This document shows positions 1-9,061 of a DNA stretch of 64,000 nt, in pieces. This stretch comes from Staphylococcus equorum. Its GTDB lineage: Bacteria; Bacillota; Bacilli; Staphylococcales; Staphylococcaceae. The DNA lies in contig NZ_LNNB01000009.1 of NCBI RefSeq assembly GCF_001747895.1, positions 766,033 through 830,032 of the forward strand, written 5' to 3'. Position 1 is the stretch's first letter, and the number at the start of each line of letters is the position of its first letter. The notes beneath the pieces were generated by a model. That model was not told the origin of the DNA. It was given only the letters and a program-made list of their open reading frames with translations, and did not search any database. The position numbers were made by a program, and so were the translations under genes.

Positions 1-1557
1 TCCTTGTGTGTCTAATAGTTGCTTAGTACCTTCTAATTGATCAACTTCTTTTTTAGCAATCTTCGGAATTGGAGATGCTTCATAAATCGGTTTTGGTCGT
101 TTTTCGACATTAGGGAAACCATTAATTGAAACATTACCTATATATTCTAGTGTTTTTGTACCACGGTCGAGTGTTGGTGCTATATCAAAAAGTTCTGGCG
201 TTTTCTCGATAAATTTCGTTGTATAATCGCCAGTTTTAAATTGTTCATGTCTCATCACATTAATCAAGAATGGCACATTTGTTTTAACGCCACGTATTCT
301 CATTTCTTGTAACGAACGATCCATTTTTTCGTTTGCTTGTTTAAATGACATCGCATGCGTAGATAGTTTCACAAGTAATGAATCATAATATGGTGAAATT
401 TCTGCACCTTGGAAACCATCACCAGCGTCTAATCTTACCCCAAAGCCGCCACTTGAACGATAAGCTATGATTCTACCCGTATCAGGCATGAAATCATTTG
501 TAGGATCTTCCGTAGTAATACGACATTGTATAGCGTATCCTAACGTTTGAATATCTTTTTGTTTTGGCATACTAATTTCATCATCAAATAATACTTCGCC
601 GTCTGCTACAAGTATTTGAGTTTTAACAATATCTACGCCTGTAACCATTTCAGTAATTGTATGTTCAACTTGAACACGTGGGTTCACTTCTATGAAATAG
701 AACTCATCTCCTGATACTAAGAATTCTACAGTACCTGCGTTAACATATTTTATATTTTCCATAAGTTGGATCGCAGCATCAGAAATTTGTTCTCTTAAAT
801 CATCAGACAATGCAACAGAAGGCGCTACTTCCACTACTTTTTGATGACGTCGTTGCACAGAGCAATCACGTTCATATAAGTGTACGATATTGCCATGTTC
901 ATCACCGATAATTTGAACTTCTATATGTTTTGGATTATCAATGTATTTTTCAATATATACTTCACTATTACCGAATGATTTTTCAGCTTCAGACTTAGCT
1001 CGGTGGAATGCGTCCTCTAATTCATCTTCTGCATGGACGATACGCATGCCTTTACCACCGCCACCACTTGTTGCTTTAATCATAAGTGGATAGCCTGCTT
1101 CATTTGCAAAAGCTATAGCATCTTTTTGATTATCAATCGGTCCATCAGTACCTGGGATAACTCTTAAATCTGCTTTAATTGCTGTTGATCTTGCTTTAAC
1201 TTTGTCCCCAAACATATCTAAATGCTCCACACGAGGCCCAATAAATTTGATGCCTTCTTCCTGACATCTGCGTGCAAATGTTTCATTTTCACTTAAAAAA
1301 CCATAACCAGGATGAATTGCATCTACATCGGCACGTTTCGCCACTTCTAAAATGCGTTCAATATCTAAATATGATTCTGCAGGACCTAAATCTTCGCCTA
1401 CTAAGTATGATTCATCCGCTTTATATCTATGTAAAGACCCTTTATCTTCATTTGAATAAATCGCAACTGTTTGTACATTTAACTCAGTTGCTGCTCTAAA
1501 AATTCTTATTGCTATTTCTCCACGATTGGCTACCATAAGTTTATTTATTTTTTTCAC
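1..1557 (-). CDS. pycA: Pyruvate carboxylase, N-terminal 519 residues (truncated by window edge)
   Basis: Biotin-dependent enzyme that carboxylates pyruvate to oxaloacetate with ATP and bicarbonate, refilling the TCA cycle in the cytoplasm. The frame stays open from a GTG start at 1557 to the window edge. Visible are the biotin carboxylase N-terminus (KLMVANRGEIAIRI), the ATP-grasp glycine loop (IKATSGGGGKGMRIV) and the PRVQVEHTITE catalytic segment. The end of the fragment (FIEKTPELFDI) marks passage from the biotin carboxylase part towards the carboxyltransferase part. The family protein is about 1150 residues, so the carboxyltransferase and biotinyl domains lie outside the window. The GTG start follows an AAGGGGGA ribosome binding site at good distance. 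The neighbour ftsW is on the same strand upstream in the transcription sense of the locus, but separated by a terminator, so pycA probably has its own promoter. Confidence 0.95.
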   Translation of the reverse strand, partial: MKKINKLMVANRGEIAIRIFRAATELNVQTVAIYSNEDKGSLHRYKADESYLVGEDLGPAESYLDIERILEVAKRADVDAIHPGYGFLSENETFARRCQEEGIKFIGPRVEHLDMFGDKVKARSTAIKADLRVIPGTDGPIDNQKDAIAFANEAGYPLMIKATSGGGGKGMRIVHAEDELEDAFHRAKSEAEKSFGNSEVYIEKYIDNPKHIEVQIIGDEHGNIVHLYERDCSVQRRHQKVVEVAPSVALSDDLREQISDAAIQLMENIKYVNAGTVEFLVSGDEFYFIEVNPRVQVEHTITEMVTGVDIVKTQILVADGEVLFDDEISMPKQKDIQTLGYAIQCRITTEDPTNDFMPDTGRIIAYRSSGGFGVRLDAGDGFQGAEISPYYDSLLVKLSTHAMSFKQANEKMDRSLQEMRIRGVKTNVPFLINVMRHEQFKTGDYTTKFIEKTPELFDIAPTLDRGTKTLEYIGNVSINGFPNVEKRPKPIYEASPIPKIAKKEVDQLEGTKQLLDTQG

Positions 1558-1580
1558 AACATGGTCCCCCTTAAAATTTG

Positions 1581-1595
1581 AATTTTCTAAAAAGT
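1581..1595. promoter_or_regulatory. Candidate CodY-type box upstream of pycA
   Basis: AATTTTCTAAAAAGT matches the published CodY consensus AATTTTCWGAAAATT at 13 of 15 positions. It lies about 25 bp upstream of the pycA start, a position that would act as a roadblock or repressor site. AT-rich background makes chance matches common, so this is tentative. Confidence 0.3.
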
Positions 1596-1618
1596 TTGAT
1601 ATAGAAACCATTATAGCA

Positions 1619-1659
1619 AAATGCGAACAATGTATACAAATAAAAGTTTGTTCGTATAT
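1619..1659. promoter_or_regulatory. Inverted pair of PurBox-like sites upstream of pycA
   Basis: A 7-bp perfect inverted repeat, CGAACAA at 1624-1630 and TTGTTCG at 1648-1654. Each arm sits in a context close to the PurR box AWWWCCGAACWWT: AAATGCGAACAAT has 12 of 13 matches, and the bottom-strand ATATACGAACAAA has 11 of 13. The two boxes are about 15 bp apart, close to the 16-17 bp spacing described for paired PurR boxes in Bacillus. Site function is inference. Confidence 0.4.
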
Positions 1660-1691
1660 TCTCGAATAACTACTTAAACGGTTGAATTGTG

Positions 1692-1725
1692 ATCACTGAT
1701 AGATAAAATTTTATCCGTCTGTGAT
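1692..1725. repeat. 34-bp imperfect palindrome upstream of pycA
   Basis: The half-sites ATCACTGATAGATAAAA and, read on the other strand, ATCACAGACGGATAAAA agree at 14 of 17 positions and meet at a central AAAATTTT. It could be an operator for a dimeric regulator or an RNA hairpin in the pycA leader. It lies about 135-170 bp upstream of the pycA start. No regulator can be named from sequence. Confidence 0.45.
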
Positions 1726-1875
1726 AGTCTCTAAACACTGTAGTATACGCGCATTTCTATGGAATTATATCATAGCTTAACTATAATAAAAAATTATTAA
1801 AATCGATAACTTTTTATTATCATTAACTTTAAAAACACTAAGTTTTTCAAAATTAAGATGTCTGATTATAAAAAT

Positions 1876-1918
1876 AAGCAAACGTTTTCAACATTTTACT
1901 GTTGTAACGTTTGCTTTT
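1876..1918 (-). terminator. Intrinsic terminator downstream of ftsW
   Basis: Perfect 11-bp arms AAGCAAACGTT and AACGTTTGCTT with additional inner pairing (AACA/TGTT). On the minus strand the hairpin is followed by ATTTTTAT. It separates ftsW from pycA. Confidence 0.75.
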
Positions 1919-1961
1919 ACAAATTACATTTTTTATATCATAACTACCATAATAAACTAAC

Positions 1962-3209
1962 TTATGATTTTCTGGAGATCCCTGAATTATTGTTAATTTT
2001 ATTTGCTTTTTTCTTTCTTAATTCTTCGATTTTAATTTGTTTCGCTGTAATTAGCAGTAGACCCATAGCGATACTTAAACTAATCATTGAAGAGCCACCA
2101 AAGCTTATGAATGGTAATGGCACACCTGTTAACGGAATTGTACCTGAAATACCACCTAAGTTAACAAATGTTTGACTACCGATATAACTTGCAATACCTA
2201 CACAAACCAACTTGTAAAAGTAAGAGTTAGTTTTATTTGCTAGTTCAAATGCTCTGTAAACTATAAAGAATAGTAAGCATATCACGACGACACAGCCTAC
2301 CAAGCCTAACTCTTCAGCAATAATCGAAAAGATAAAATCAGTATGTGGCTCTGGTAAGTATCCTAATTTCATAATACTATTACCTAACCCTCGTCCAAAC
2401 AGTCCACCATTTCCGATTGCAATCAAGGAGTTAGAGATATGATACCCAGTACCTTCTTCATTACTAAATGGATTTGTTAATGTACTAAAACGGGCAGTCA
2501 AGTAATCTGGAACTAATCCTAATAGTAAGAACAGTGAGCCTATAATAACTACACCGAACAAAATCATCAAACCATATTTGAGTGATTTTTGAACACCAAT
2601 GCCTGCATAAAATATGATTGAAAAGAAAATAATTAAAATTAATAGCGTTTGTCCTACATCTCTTTGTAAAAGTACAAGTGCTATACAAATTGAAGCCAAA
2701 ATAATCGGTGAAGCTAATAGTTTTGGTTCTTTAAAAACTTTCGGTCGTTTCTTTTCTATCATATAAGGTATATATACAATGATTGCAATTTTCAATAGTT
2801 CCGAAGCTTGTAGGTTCATAAAACCTAAATTGAGCCAACTTTTCGAACCATTAATATTACTTCCTACAAGTAACGTGGCTAAGAGTAAACCAACCATTAT
2901 CATCATCATCCATTTCTGAAATCTGATGGATTCAAGGAATTTGACATTCATAAAGAATGCCATGAAAAAGACAAGAATTAAACTCATGATTACATACATT
3001 AATTGTCTTGTATAAAAGTAAGTCCCAGTCACTGGAACGCCACCTGTCAATGAACCTTTTGTAGCTGCAACCATACTTGCGCTATATACCATTACTAAGC
3101 CTATTAGACATAATAAAATATATGTAATTACTAACGGATAATCAATAAATTTGGCATTTCTACCAATATATCGAAAAAATTGTTTTATGTTATTCATTTG
3201 ACATATCAT
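1962..3209 (-). CDS. ftsW: FtsW-type peptidoglycan polymerase (SEDS family)
   Basis: SEDS-family glycosyltransferase that polymerises lipid II at the division septum together with a class b PBP. The 415-residue product is almost all hydrophobic, with about ten predicted membrane segments. It has the family signatures VYSASMVAATKG near the first helix, a QRDVGQTLL segment around residue 180 and the C-terminal PLPFISFGGSSM motif. The neighbourhood (pycA on one side, ylaN on the other) is the ftsW position in S. aureus, which argues against RodA. The start is uncertain: an internal ATG at 3197 is an alternative, and neither has a strong ribosome binding site. No partner PBP gene lies in the window. 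Confidence 0.9.
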   Translation of the reverse strand: MICQMNNIKQFFRYIGRNAKFIDYPLVITYILLCLIGLVMVYSASMVAATKGSLTGGVPVTGTYFYTRQLMYVIMSLILVFFMAFFMNVKFLESIRFQKWMMMIMVGLLLATLLVGSNINGSKSWLNLGFMNLQASELLKIAIIVYIPYMIEKKRPKVFKEPKLLASPIILASICIALVLLQRDVGQTLLILIIFFSIIFYAGIGVQKSLKYGLMILFGVVIIGSLFLLLGLVPDYLTARFSTLTNPFSNEEGTGYHISNSLIAIGNGGLFGRGLGNSIMKLGYLPEPHTDFIFSIIAEELGLVGCVVVICLLFFIVYRAFELANKTNSYFYKLVCVGIASYIGSQTFVNLGGISGTIPLTGVPLPFISFGGSSMISLSIAMGLLLITAKQIKIEELRKKKANKINNNSGISRKS

Positions 3210-3436
3210 CCAATTCTAATTATTAATATCATTTATCATTACCAGCTCAAATTCGTAACTTTAAAACGATATTTATTGTTGTAAATCGTCTTAAGATATT
3301 GGGTCTGTTTCATAAAAAATAAATTACACTTTTAACATTATATCAAACATCACTCTAATATTTCGAACAAATATAACACTAAATACCATTATTTTAACCA
3401 TTAATTTCGTCATTTGTCTATTTTAAACAAAAGAAA

Positions 3437-3478
3437 ATGGCTGCGATGCAATCAACAATATATTGATGTCCCAGCCAC
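3437..3478 (-). terminator. Hairpin/terminator downstream of ylaN
   Basis: The 375-bp gap between ylaN and ftsW holds this hairpin. On the minus strand GGCTG...CAGCC outer arms and ATCAAT/TTGAT inner arms are followed by ATTTTCTTTTG. The GGCTGGGAC core resembles staphylococcal intergenic repeat sequences (from memory). I see nothing else of note in the gap except AT-rich sequence that should carry the ftsW promoter. Confidence 0.6.
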
Positions 3479-3584
3479 TCTGAAATATGTTATGTAGTTT
3501 TGAAGATACTACTTATACAAGTTGTGTGTAATTTTAAAGCTGGTCAAAATCTTTCCAGCTAAAAACTCTATTTATTTAACCATA

Positions 3585-3860
3585 TTAAACATTAGTAAAT
3601 GCGTCATGCAATTTAGAAAGTTCTTTTTCTAATCGTAGCATTAAATCTTTGCCCACTTCTACATCGACTAAACCGAGTTGAACAGCAAAATCTACTTCTT
3701 TTTGCAATCCAAACATTTGAGTATCGAGTACTTCTTCATATAACGGGCATTGAGGTAACGTGAGATTATCCATTTGTACTTTTATAAGTTGGAGAATCCT
3801 ATCAGCATCTTTATTCAACTGGTCATATGCCGCACTGTTCATTTTTTGATTCTTTACCAT
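3585..3860 (-). CDS. ylaN: YlaN family small protein (UPF0358)
   Basis: A 91-residue cytosolic helical protein of the YlaN family. The middle part [20 protein letters not shown] and the end [14 protein letters not shown] are the conserved family segments, and the length is as expected. YlaN has been reported essential in some Firmicutes under iron-poor conditions and linked to Fur control and iron-sulfur metabolism; that is literature knowledge, not visible here. The start ATG is preceded by a GGGGGAG-type ribosome binding site. It is transcribed alone, towards ftsW, with a terminator-like hairpin between them. Confidence 0.9.
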   Translation of the reverse strand: MVKNQKMNSAAYDQLNKDADRILQLIKVQMDNLTLPQCPLYEEVLDTQMFGLQKEVDFAVQLGLVDVEVGKDLMLRLEKELSKLHDAFTNV

Positions 3861-4183
3861 GACATACTCCCCCCTATCAATTGTAACTTTATATGTAGAA
3901 GTGTATCTTACTGATTCATAAAAAGCAAGTGAATTCCTTAATATACTAAACCGTGTTATTTGTGATAATATTGATATTAAAGAAATCTTTATCTCAAATA
4001 TATTTATTTATGGAATCGTCAGCATGCTGGCATCTGTAGTGTAAACGTTTTATTTCAACACGAATTTTATAGTACAATGCGTATATGAAATGTTCACTTA
4101 CAAGTGGAAAACATTCACAAAAAATTCATTTTTACATATTTTTGTTATAAAGATAGATAAGATATACAAATAGGAGTGGGACT
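3861..4183. other. Divergent intergenic region between ylaN and the YlaL-like gene
   Basis: This 323-bp AT-rich gap must hold promoters for both flanking genes, which point away from each other. I see a perfect 10-bp palindrome CAGCATGCTG near 4020 and TGTAAACGTTTT near 4040, a weak cre-like string. I could not define a confident promoter or RNA gene. Confidence 0.4.
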
Positions 4184-4666
4184 ATGATTCAAATTAAGGG
4201 CGCAGTTAAATTTCCAATATCATTAGATAGTACAACTTGGATTTTTGATGATAGAAAAGTACTAATTGAAGATTTAGAAAAAGGTGTATTTGACGGTACA
4301 AAACCAATCAATTTTGACGATAACCGTGAATGGAATCGTGCAATTTTAGAAGGTCAAACTAATCCACCAACTTTAAATTCTGAAATAAAATATAAAAGAC
4401 GTGCAGTATTGGAACAATCATTCGTTATCAATATGACACCTTTTTTCAAAAATGCTGAACCACATGATTCTGCAAAAGCAATCCGTTTATATAATGAAAA
4501 TGATGCTATCGAGGTTCCGATTGACTTATTACCTTACCTCTTTTTCCAATTCGCTAAAGATGGTAAAAGATTATATGATGACTATAGCGTAGATAGCTTT
4601 GTTTACATTCCAAATGAAGGTTATTCTTACCAATTTGCATATGTTACTCATATTGAGGTGATCTAA
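4184..4666 (+). CDS. Conserved hypothetical protein, YlaL-like
   Basis: A 160-residue soluble protein with no signal peptide or membrane segment. The region around residues 80-115 (NMTPFFKNAEP, PIDLLPYLFFQFAKDGK) looks conserved. Its place between ylaN and typA matches ylaL in Bacillus and the equivalent unknown gene in S. aureus, so it is called YlaL-like by position. Function is not known to me. The start has a good TAGGAGTGGG ribosome binding site. It ends 2 bp before the next small gene, so the two form an operon. Confidence 0.8.
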   Translation: MIQIKGAVKFPISLDSTTWIFDDRKVLIEDLEKGVFDGTKPINFDDNREWNRAILEGQTNPPTLNSEIKYKRRAVLEQSFVINMTPFFKNAEPHDSAKAIRLYNENDAIEVPIDLLPYLFFQFAKDGKRLYDDYSVDSFVYIPNEGYSYQFAYVTHIEVI

Positions 4667-4668
4667 GT

Positions 4669-4842
4669 ATGAAAAAAGTTCAATGTATTATTTGTGATAT
4701 GGAAGTATTTATCGATCAAAATACATTAGAAGCGAAAAGACTTAGAAATGATCCGATGCACACATTTATGTGTGATGAGTGTAAAAGTAGACTTGATACA
4801 CCTAAACAACGCAATCAAGTAACGACTTATAATCATCTTTAA
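4669..4842 (+). CDS. Small double-CxxC zinc-ribbon-like protein (YlaI/DUF2197-like)
   Basis: A 57-residue open frame starting with ATG 2 bp after the previous stop. It carries two CxxC pairs, CIIC near residue 6 and CDEC near residue 35, which together could bind one zinc ion as in small zinc-ribbon proteins. Size, motif spacing and location match the YlaI/DUF2197 family of Bacillus. No ribosome binding site of its own is needed if translation is coupled: GAGGTGATC lies at the end of the preceding gene and serves well. Biochemical role unknown. Confidence 0.8.
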   Translation: MKKVQCIICDMEVFIDQNTLEAKRLRNDPMHTFMCDECKSRLDTPKQRNQVTTYNHL

Positions 4843-4890
4843 CACATAGTTTTATATCACATCAATTTAATAAACTAACTTTATAATTAT

Positions 4891-4963
4891 AATAGCTAAT
4901 TATTCAATAATTATGAGCCGTAACAAAAATGCAGCTCAAATTGTTAAATGATTAGCTATTTTT
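4891..4963 (+). terminator. Long hairpin terminator after the YlaI-like gene
   Basis: Perfect outer arms AATAGCTAAT and ATTAGCTATT. Inner pairing is AATAATT with AATTGTT (one G-U) and GAGC with GCTC. The structure is followed by TTTTAT. Confidence 0.6.
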
Positions 4964-5058
4964 ATATGTTATAAAACATCATGTACATATGTTGTTAGTA
5001 ACAATATATATTTAATTTACTTAACCGCGTTAACTTAGATGCCAATTCTAAAATAAAA

Positions 5059-5092
5059 GAACCAAACTAGAAATTATTATCTAGTTCGGTTC
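5059..5092 (-). terminator. Intrinsic terminator downstream of typA
   Basis: GAACCAAACTAG pairs with CTAGTTCGGTTC. On the minus strand the hairpin is followed by TTTTATTTT. It faces the convergent YlaI-like gene. Confidence 0.75.
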
Positions 5093-5112
5093 TCATATTA
5101 AATCTTATTTAA

Positions 5113-6960
5113 TTATTCATTATCTTGCATCATTTGTTTGACACGTTTAGATTCTTTTTCACGTGCTGATTTTTCTAGAACTGTTTTTCTAATACGGATA
5201 TTTTCTGGTGTAACTTCTACAAGTTCATCGTCATTGATAAATTGTAATGCTTCTTCTAAAGTTAAAATTCTTGGGCGTTTCATACTTACAGTTTGGTCTT
5301 TATTAGCAGAACGTACGTTTGTTTGGTTTTTTTCTTTTGTAACGTTAACTGTTAAGTCATTATCACGGTTATGTTCACCAACAACCATACCTTCATATAC
5401 TTCAGTACCAGGTTCCATGAAGTTTGTACCACGGTCTTCTAAGCCCATAATTGCATAAGCACTAGCTTTACCTTGATCAAGAGATACAAGTGCACCGTTT
5501 CTTCTGCCACCGATACGACCTTTAACACGTGGTCTGAATTCTTCAAATGTATGGTTAATGATACCGTAACCACGAGTTTGAGACATAAATTCTGTAGTAT
5601 AACCAATTAAACCACGAGCAGGAACCATAAAGAGAATGCGTGTTAAGCCATTATCTGTTGTAACCATATCAAGCATTTCACCTTTACGTTGGCCTAATGA
5701 CTCGATTACAGGACCTGTATACTCTTGCGGCACTTCACATTGTACACGTTCAAACGGTTCACATTTCACACCATCAATCTCTTTTAAAATAACTTGAGGT
5801 TTAGATACTTGTAATTCAAAGCCTTCACGTCTCATGTTTTCTATTAAGACTGATAAATGTAATTCACCACGCCCTGCAACAATCCATTTATCTGGAGTTT
5901 CAGTAGGCGTAACTTTTAATGAAACGTCTGTTTCTAATTGTTGATCAAGACGTTCTTGAATTTGACGAGATGTTACATAATCACCTTCACGGCCTGCAAA
6001 TGGCGAATTGTTAACTCTAAATGTCATTTCAAGTGTTGGTTCATCAATTCTTAATACAGGAAGTGCATCTTGGTGATCACTTGGCGTTACTGTTTCACCA
6101 ACGTTAATATCTTCCATTCCTGATACGGCAATTAAATCGCCAGCATATGCTTCGTTAACTTCTTCACGTTTTAAACCGAAGAAACCGAAGATTTTTGTTA
6201 CGCGGAAGTTTTTAACAGTTCCGTCTAATTTAATTAAAGATACACTGTCACCTACACGCATCGTTCCTCGGAACACACGTCCTACACCAATACGTCCTAG
6301 ATAATCACTATAGTCTAATAGCGCGATCTGGAATTGTAATGGTTCGTCTCTGTTATCAACTGGTGCTGGTACATAATCGATAATTGTTTCATATAGAGAT
6401 TGCATATTTTCATCTTGTGCTTCTGCATCTAAACTTGCAGTACCATTAACAGCTGACGCGTAAACGACTGGGAAATCTAATTGTTCGTCAGAAGCTTCTA
6501 ACTCGATAAATAGGTCTAATACTTCATCTACTACGCCTTCTGGACGTGCTTCTGGTTTATCAATTTTATTTACAACTACAACTGGTTTTAAGTTTTGCTC
6601 TAATGCTTTTTTCAATACGAAACGTGTTTGTGGCATCGTTCCTTCATAAGCATCTACTACAAGTACAACACCATCAACCATTTTCATGATACGCTCTACT
6701 TCTCCACCGAAGTCAGCATGTCCTGGTGTATCTAAAATATTAATTCGATTGTCTTTATAATTCACTGCTGTATTTTTAGCAAGGATTGTGATACCGCGTT
6801 CTCTCTCAATATCGTTAGAATCCATTGCTCTTTCATCTACTTGTTCATTTTCACGGAATATTCCTGATTGTTTTAATAACTCATCTACTAGTGTTGTTTT
6901 ACCATGGTCAACGTGAGCGATGATAGCTATATTACGAACGTCTTCTCTTCTATTAGTCAT
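5113..6960 (-). CDS. typA: Ribosome-associated GTPase TypA/BipA
   Basis: Translational GTPase of the EF-G/LepA class that binds the ribosome and helps 50S assembly and stress growth. The 615-residue length is normal. Visible in the G domain are the P-loop [10 protein letters not shown] (about residues 15-24), the switch I segment [24 protein letters not shown] and the NKID specificity motif. The EF-G-like middle domains follow, and the BipA-specific C-terminal region starts around residue 480. The start is supported by a GAAAGGAATT ribosome binding site. It is transcribed alone, with its own terminator. Confidence 0.97.
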   Translation of the reverse strand: MTNRREDVRNIAIIAHVDHGKTTLVDELLKQSGIFRENEQVDERAMDSNDIERERGITILAKNTAVNYKDNRINILDTPGHADFGGEVERIMKMVDGVVLVVDAYEGTMPQTRFVLKKALEQNLKPVVVVNKIDKPEARPEGVVDEVLDLFIELEASDEQLDFPVVYASAVNGTASLDAEAQDENMQSLYETIIDYVPAPVDNRDEPLQFQIALLDYSDYLGRIGVGRVFRGTMRVGDSVSLIKLDGTVKNFRVTKIFGFFGLKREEVNEAYAGDLIAVSGMEDINVGETVTPSDHQDALPVLRIDEPTLEMTFRVNNSPFAGREGDYVTSRQIQERLDQQLETDVSLKVTPTETPDKWIVAGRGELHLSVLIENMRREGFELQVSKPQVILKEIDGVKCEPFERVQCEVPQEYTGPVIESLGQRKGEMLDMVTTDNGLTRILFMVPARGLIGYTTEFMSQTRGYGIINHTFEEFRPRVKGRIGGRRNGALVSLDQGKASAYAIMGLEDRGTNFMEPGTEVYEGMVVGEHNRDNDLTVNVTKEKNQTNVRSANKDQTVSMKRPRILTLEEALQFINDDELVEVTPENIRIRKTVLEKSAREKESKRVKQMMQDNE

Positions 6961-6999
6961 TTATACAAATTCCTTTCTCGAGTAAATTCCCACTTTTCT

Positions 7000-7027
7000 T
7001 TGCAACTTTTTTATTATATCATATAAT
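7000..7027 (+). promoter_or_regulatory. Sigma-A-like promoter of the small membrane protein gene
   Basis: TTGCAA at 7000-7005 and TATAAT at 7022-7027 are 16 bp apart, about 30 bp upstream of the ATG at 7059. This is the best SigA-type promoter match seen in this part of the window. Confidence 0.55.
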
Positions 7028-7058
7028 TGGTTAAAGAAAACTATAAAGGTGTGGTAGT

Positions 7059-7250
7059 ATGCAACAAAAAAAATCGAAAGCAATATTCTGGGTACTTGCT
7101 GTAGTAGCTGTAGTATTCTTGCTTTTATTTAGCTTTAGTTTAGCTGCAACAAATGTTCCATTGATGATTTTAACACTTATATTACTCATTGCAACATTTG
7201 GTTACGGTTTCACTTTAAAAAAGAAATATCGCGAAAACGATTGGCTATAA
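7059..7250 (+). CDS. Small two-helix membrane protein (YlaF/DUF5325-like)
   Basis: A 63-residue protein with a lysine-rich N-terminus, two hydrophobic helices (about residues 9-29 and 34-51) and a charged tail KKKYRENDW. This is typical of a small integral membrane protein with both ends in the cytoplasm. The position next to suhB and typA matches ylaF of Bacillus. The ATG is preceded by AAAGGTGT. A promoter and a bidirectional terminator frame it as a single-gene unit. No function is known to me. Confidence 0.75.
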   Translation: MQQKKSKAIFWVLAVVAVVFLLLFSFSLAATNVPLMILTLILLIATFGYGFTLKKKYRENDWL

Positions 7251-7277
7251 TCGAGTCAAATTTTATATACAATCTAT

Positions 7278-7318
7278 AAAAGCGTCTCAATTCTAACAAA
7301 TAGGATTGAGGCGCTTTT
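7278..7318. terminator. Bidirectional terminator between the YlaF-like gene and suhB
   Basis: AAAAGCGTCTCAATTCTA pairs with TAGGATTGAGGCGCTTTT (one mismatch and one G-U). A-run and T-run flank the stem on both sides, so it can serve both convergent genes. Confidence 0.85.
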
Positions 7319-7352
7319 CATAGGTTGTTTTTTCTTCTAAAATGCTCTTTTA

Positions 7353-8171
7353 TTATTTGTTTTTTAAACGTTGTTGCAATAATCCAATGATTTCATTATT
7401 TTTTTGAAAATGTTGTTCAATGAGTTCAGCATGCAATTGTTTATTCGCCATTACAATCGAACTAGGTTCATAAATTGATAATGCATCTCCCATTAAATCT
7501 GTACCTTTTCCACCTACTTCATTTAAGACAATGAGTCCACCTGCAAAATCCCAAGGTTGTAATCTAGGTGTAATATATCCAGCTAATTTTCCAGTTGCGA
7601 CATGAATAATTTCTAAAGCAGCTGATCCATAAGCTCTGGCACTCCTGGATTCTTCTACTATAGGTTTAAATAATTCTCCTAAACGTGGTTTGGTTAGCCA
7701 GTTAGGATTGATACCGATAATACTTGTACTTAAAGGCGTCGATTTTATTTCAGGAAGTCGATTTTCATTTTCGAATGCTCCTTCCCCAGTCTTAGCATGA
7801 TATAGTGCATCGTTCATTACATCATATACAAATCCTGCATAAGGTTGTCCATCATTATAAATACCAATGGAAATTGCGAAATTTTCTTTTTGATGAACAA
7901 AATTCAATGTGCCATCAATTGGATCTACTACCCATACAACACCTGACACATTATTCAGGTCATGGCCATGACCTTCCTCACCAATAACGTGGTGGTTAGG
8001 ATATGTCTGTAAAATATTTTCAAAAATATAGTTTTCTGTAGCTTTATCTACATTTGTCACTAAATCATTAGGATTTGATTTCGTTTCTATTTCTATATCT
8101 TCTTTCATTATTTTTTTTACATTATTCCCTGCCTCTAATATGAGACCTTTAGCAAACTCGTAAACAGTCAT
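7353..8171 (-). CDS. suhB: Inositol monophosphatase family protein SuhB
   Basis: Mg-dependent sugar-phosphate phosphatase of the IMPase/FIG superfamily. The 272-residue protein shows the metal-binding signature GEEGH (about residues 65-69), WVVDPIDGTLNFV (about 79-91) and the second signature LQPWDFAGGLIVLNEVGG near residue 205. These are the complete catalytic motifs. The natural substrate in staphylococci is not established; inositol phosphate is unlikely to be abundant. The start has an AAGGAGCTG ribosome binding site. It is monocistronic and convergent with the YlaF-like gene. Confidence 0.92.
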   Translation of the reverse strand: MTVYEFAKGLILEAGNNVKKIMKEDIEIETKSNPNDLVTNVDKATENYIFENILQTYPNHHVIGEEGHGHDLNNVSGVVWVVDPIDGTLNFVHQKENFAISIGIYNDGQPYAGFVYDVMNDALYHAKTGEGAFENENRLPEIKSTPLSTSIIGINPNWLTKPRLGELFKPIVEESRSARAYGSAALEIIHVATGKLAGYITPRLQPWDFAGGLIVLNEVGGKGTDLMGDALSIYEPSSIVMANKQLHAELIEQHFQKNNEIIGLLQQRLKNK

Positions 8172-8395
8172 TGTATCAGCTCCTTATTCACTTCTCATTA
8201 TACAGTAATTAATACTCAAAAAGTTAATGCGCAACTTTTCTATTTTCTAATAATAATATGTATAAAAATATATTTTGAATATTTTATGGTTTCTTACATG
8301 TATACCCTATTTTATCTTTTATACACGCGCACTATAAAGTTATGTTTTAGGTGCGCATAATGGGCAAAGACAATGTTAATCCAATTATATTATGC

Positions 8396-8401
8396 TACAA
8401 T
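8396..8401 (+). promoter_or_regulatory. Extended -10 element upstream of the UPF0637 gene
   Basis: TGCTACAAT fits an extended -10 (TG-N-TACAAT). No strong -35 is seen 17 bp upstream. The ATG follows 33 bp later with a strong AGGAGG ribosome binding site. Confidence 0.4.
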
Positions 8402-8433
8402 ACAGACGTATATAATGTTTACAGGAGGCCCCA

Positions 8434-9045
8434 ATGACTAAGTACATATTTAAACCTAGAGATTTCAAAGCATTCACAGTTGATGGTCTTGATGCAAGAA
8501 TGGAAGCGTTAAATGAACGTATCCGACCACAGCTGAATGAATTAGGTGATTATTTTGCACAATATTTAGAAACAGTAACCGGTGAAAAATTTTATCCACA
8601 CGTAGCTAAACATGCGCGTCGAAAAGTTAACCCACCAAAAGATACATGGGTCGCATTCGCTACAAATAAACGCGGTTATAAAATGCAACCACATTTTCAA
8701 ATAGGTCTGTTTGAAAATCAATTATTTGTCATGTATGGTATCATGCATGAAACAAAAGACAAAGCACAACAAATAAAAGCTTTCGAGGACCAATTTGAAA
8801 CACTTAAAAATTTACCAAATGACTACAGCATTAGTCCTGATCATATGAGCCAAGAAAAAATTTACATTCATGAAATGTCAGATGAAGACCTAACAAAAGC
8901 GCTCAATCGTGTTAAAGAAGTTAAAAAAGGTGAGTTCTTTGTAGCTCGTACATTGTCACCAAATGCCGAACAATTAGAAAGCGACAAAGTCTTTTTAAAC
9001 TTCCTCGAAGAAACCTTTGAACAATTACTCAAATTTTATAAATAA
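8434..9045 (+). CDS. UPF0637/DUF1054 family protein (YktB-like)
   Basis: A 203-residue soluble protein. The N-terminal half ([20 protein letters not shown], about residues 52-71) and the HFQIGLF segment near residue 90 are the recognisable conserved parts of the DUF1054 family, and the length is standard. Its position near suhB matches yktB in Bacillus. The function is unknown to me. Translation starts from an ATG after an excellent AGGAGG site. It stands alone between two terminators. Confidence 0.85.
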   Translation: MTKYIFKPRDFKAFTVDGLDARMEALNERIRPQLNELGDYFAQYLETVTGEKFYPHVAKHARRKVNPPKDTWVAFATNKRGYKMQPHFQIGLFENQLFVMYGIMHETKDKAQQIKAFEDQFETLKNLPNDYSISPDHMSQEKIYIHEMSDEDLTKALNRVKEVKKGEFFVARTLSPNAEQLESDKVFLNFLEETFEQLLKFYK

Positions 9046-9061
9046 TTCATCTGAAATATCT

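Noticed and set aside
1876..1890. cre-like sequence (AAGCAAACGTTTTCA)
   Set aside because: 14 of 15 matches to the CcpA consensus, but the bases are the arm of the ftsW terminator, which explains them, and the position is far from the pycA start.
1858..2175. 105-codon plus-strand frame over the end of ftsW
   Set aside because: It runs through the ftsW terminator and antisense to the conserved PLPFISFGG region; no ribosome binding site.
4020..4035. CAGCATGCTG palindrome as an operator
   Set aside because: Ten bases only, no second copy nearby and no match to a known regulator; chance is likely.
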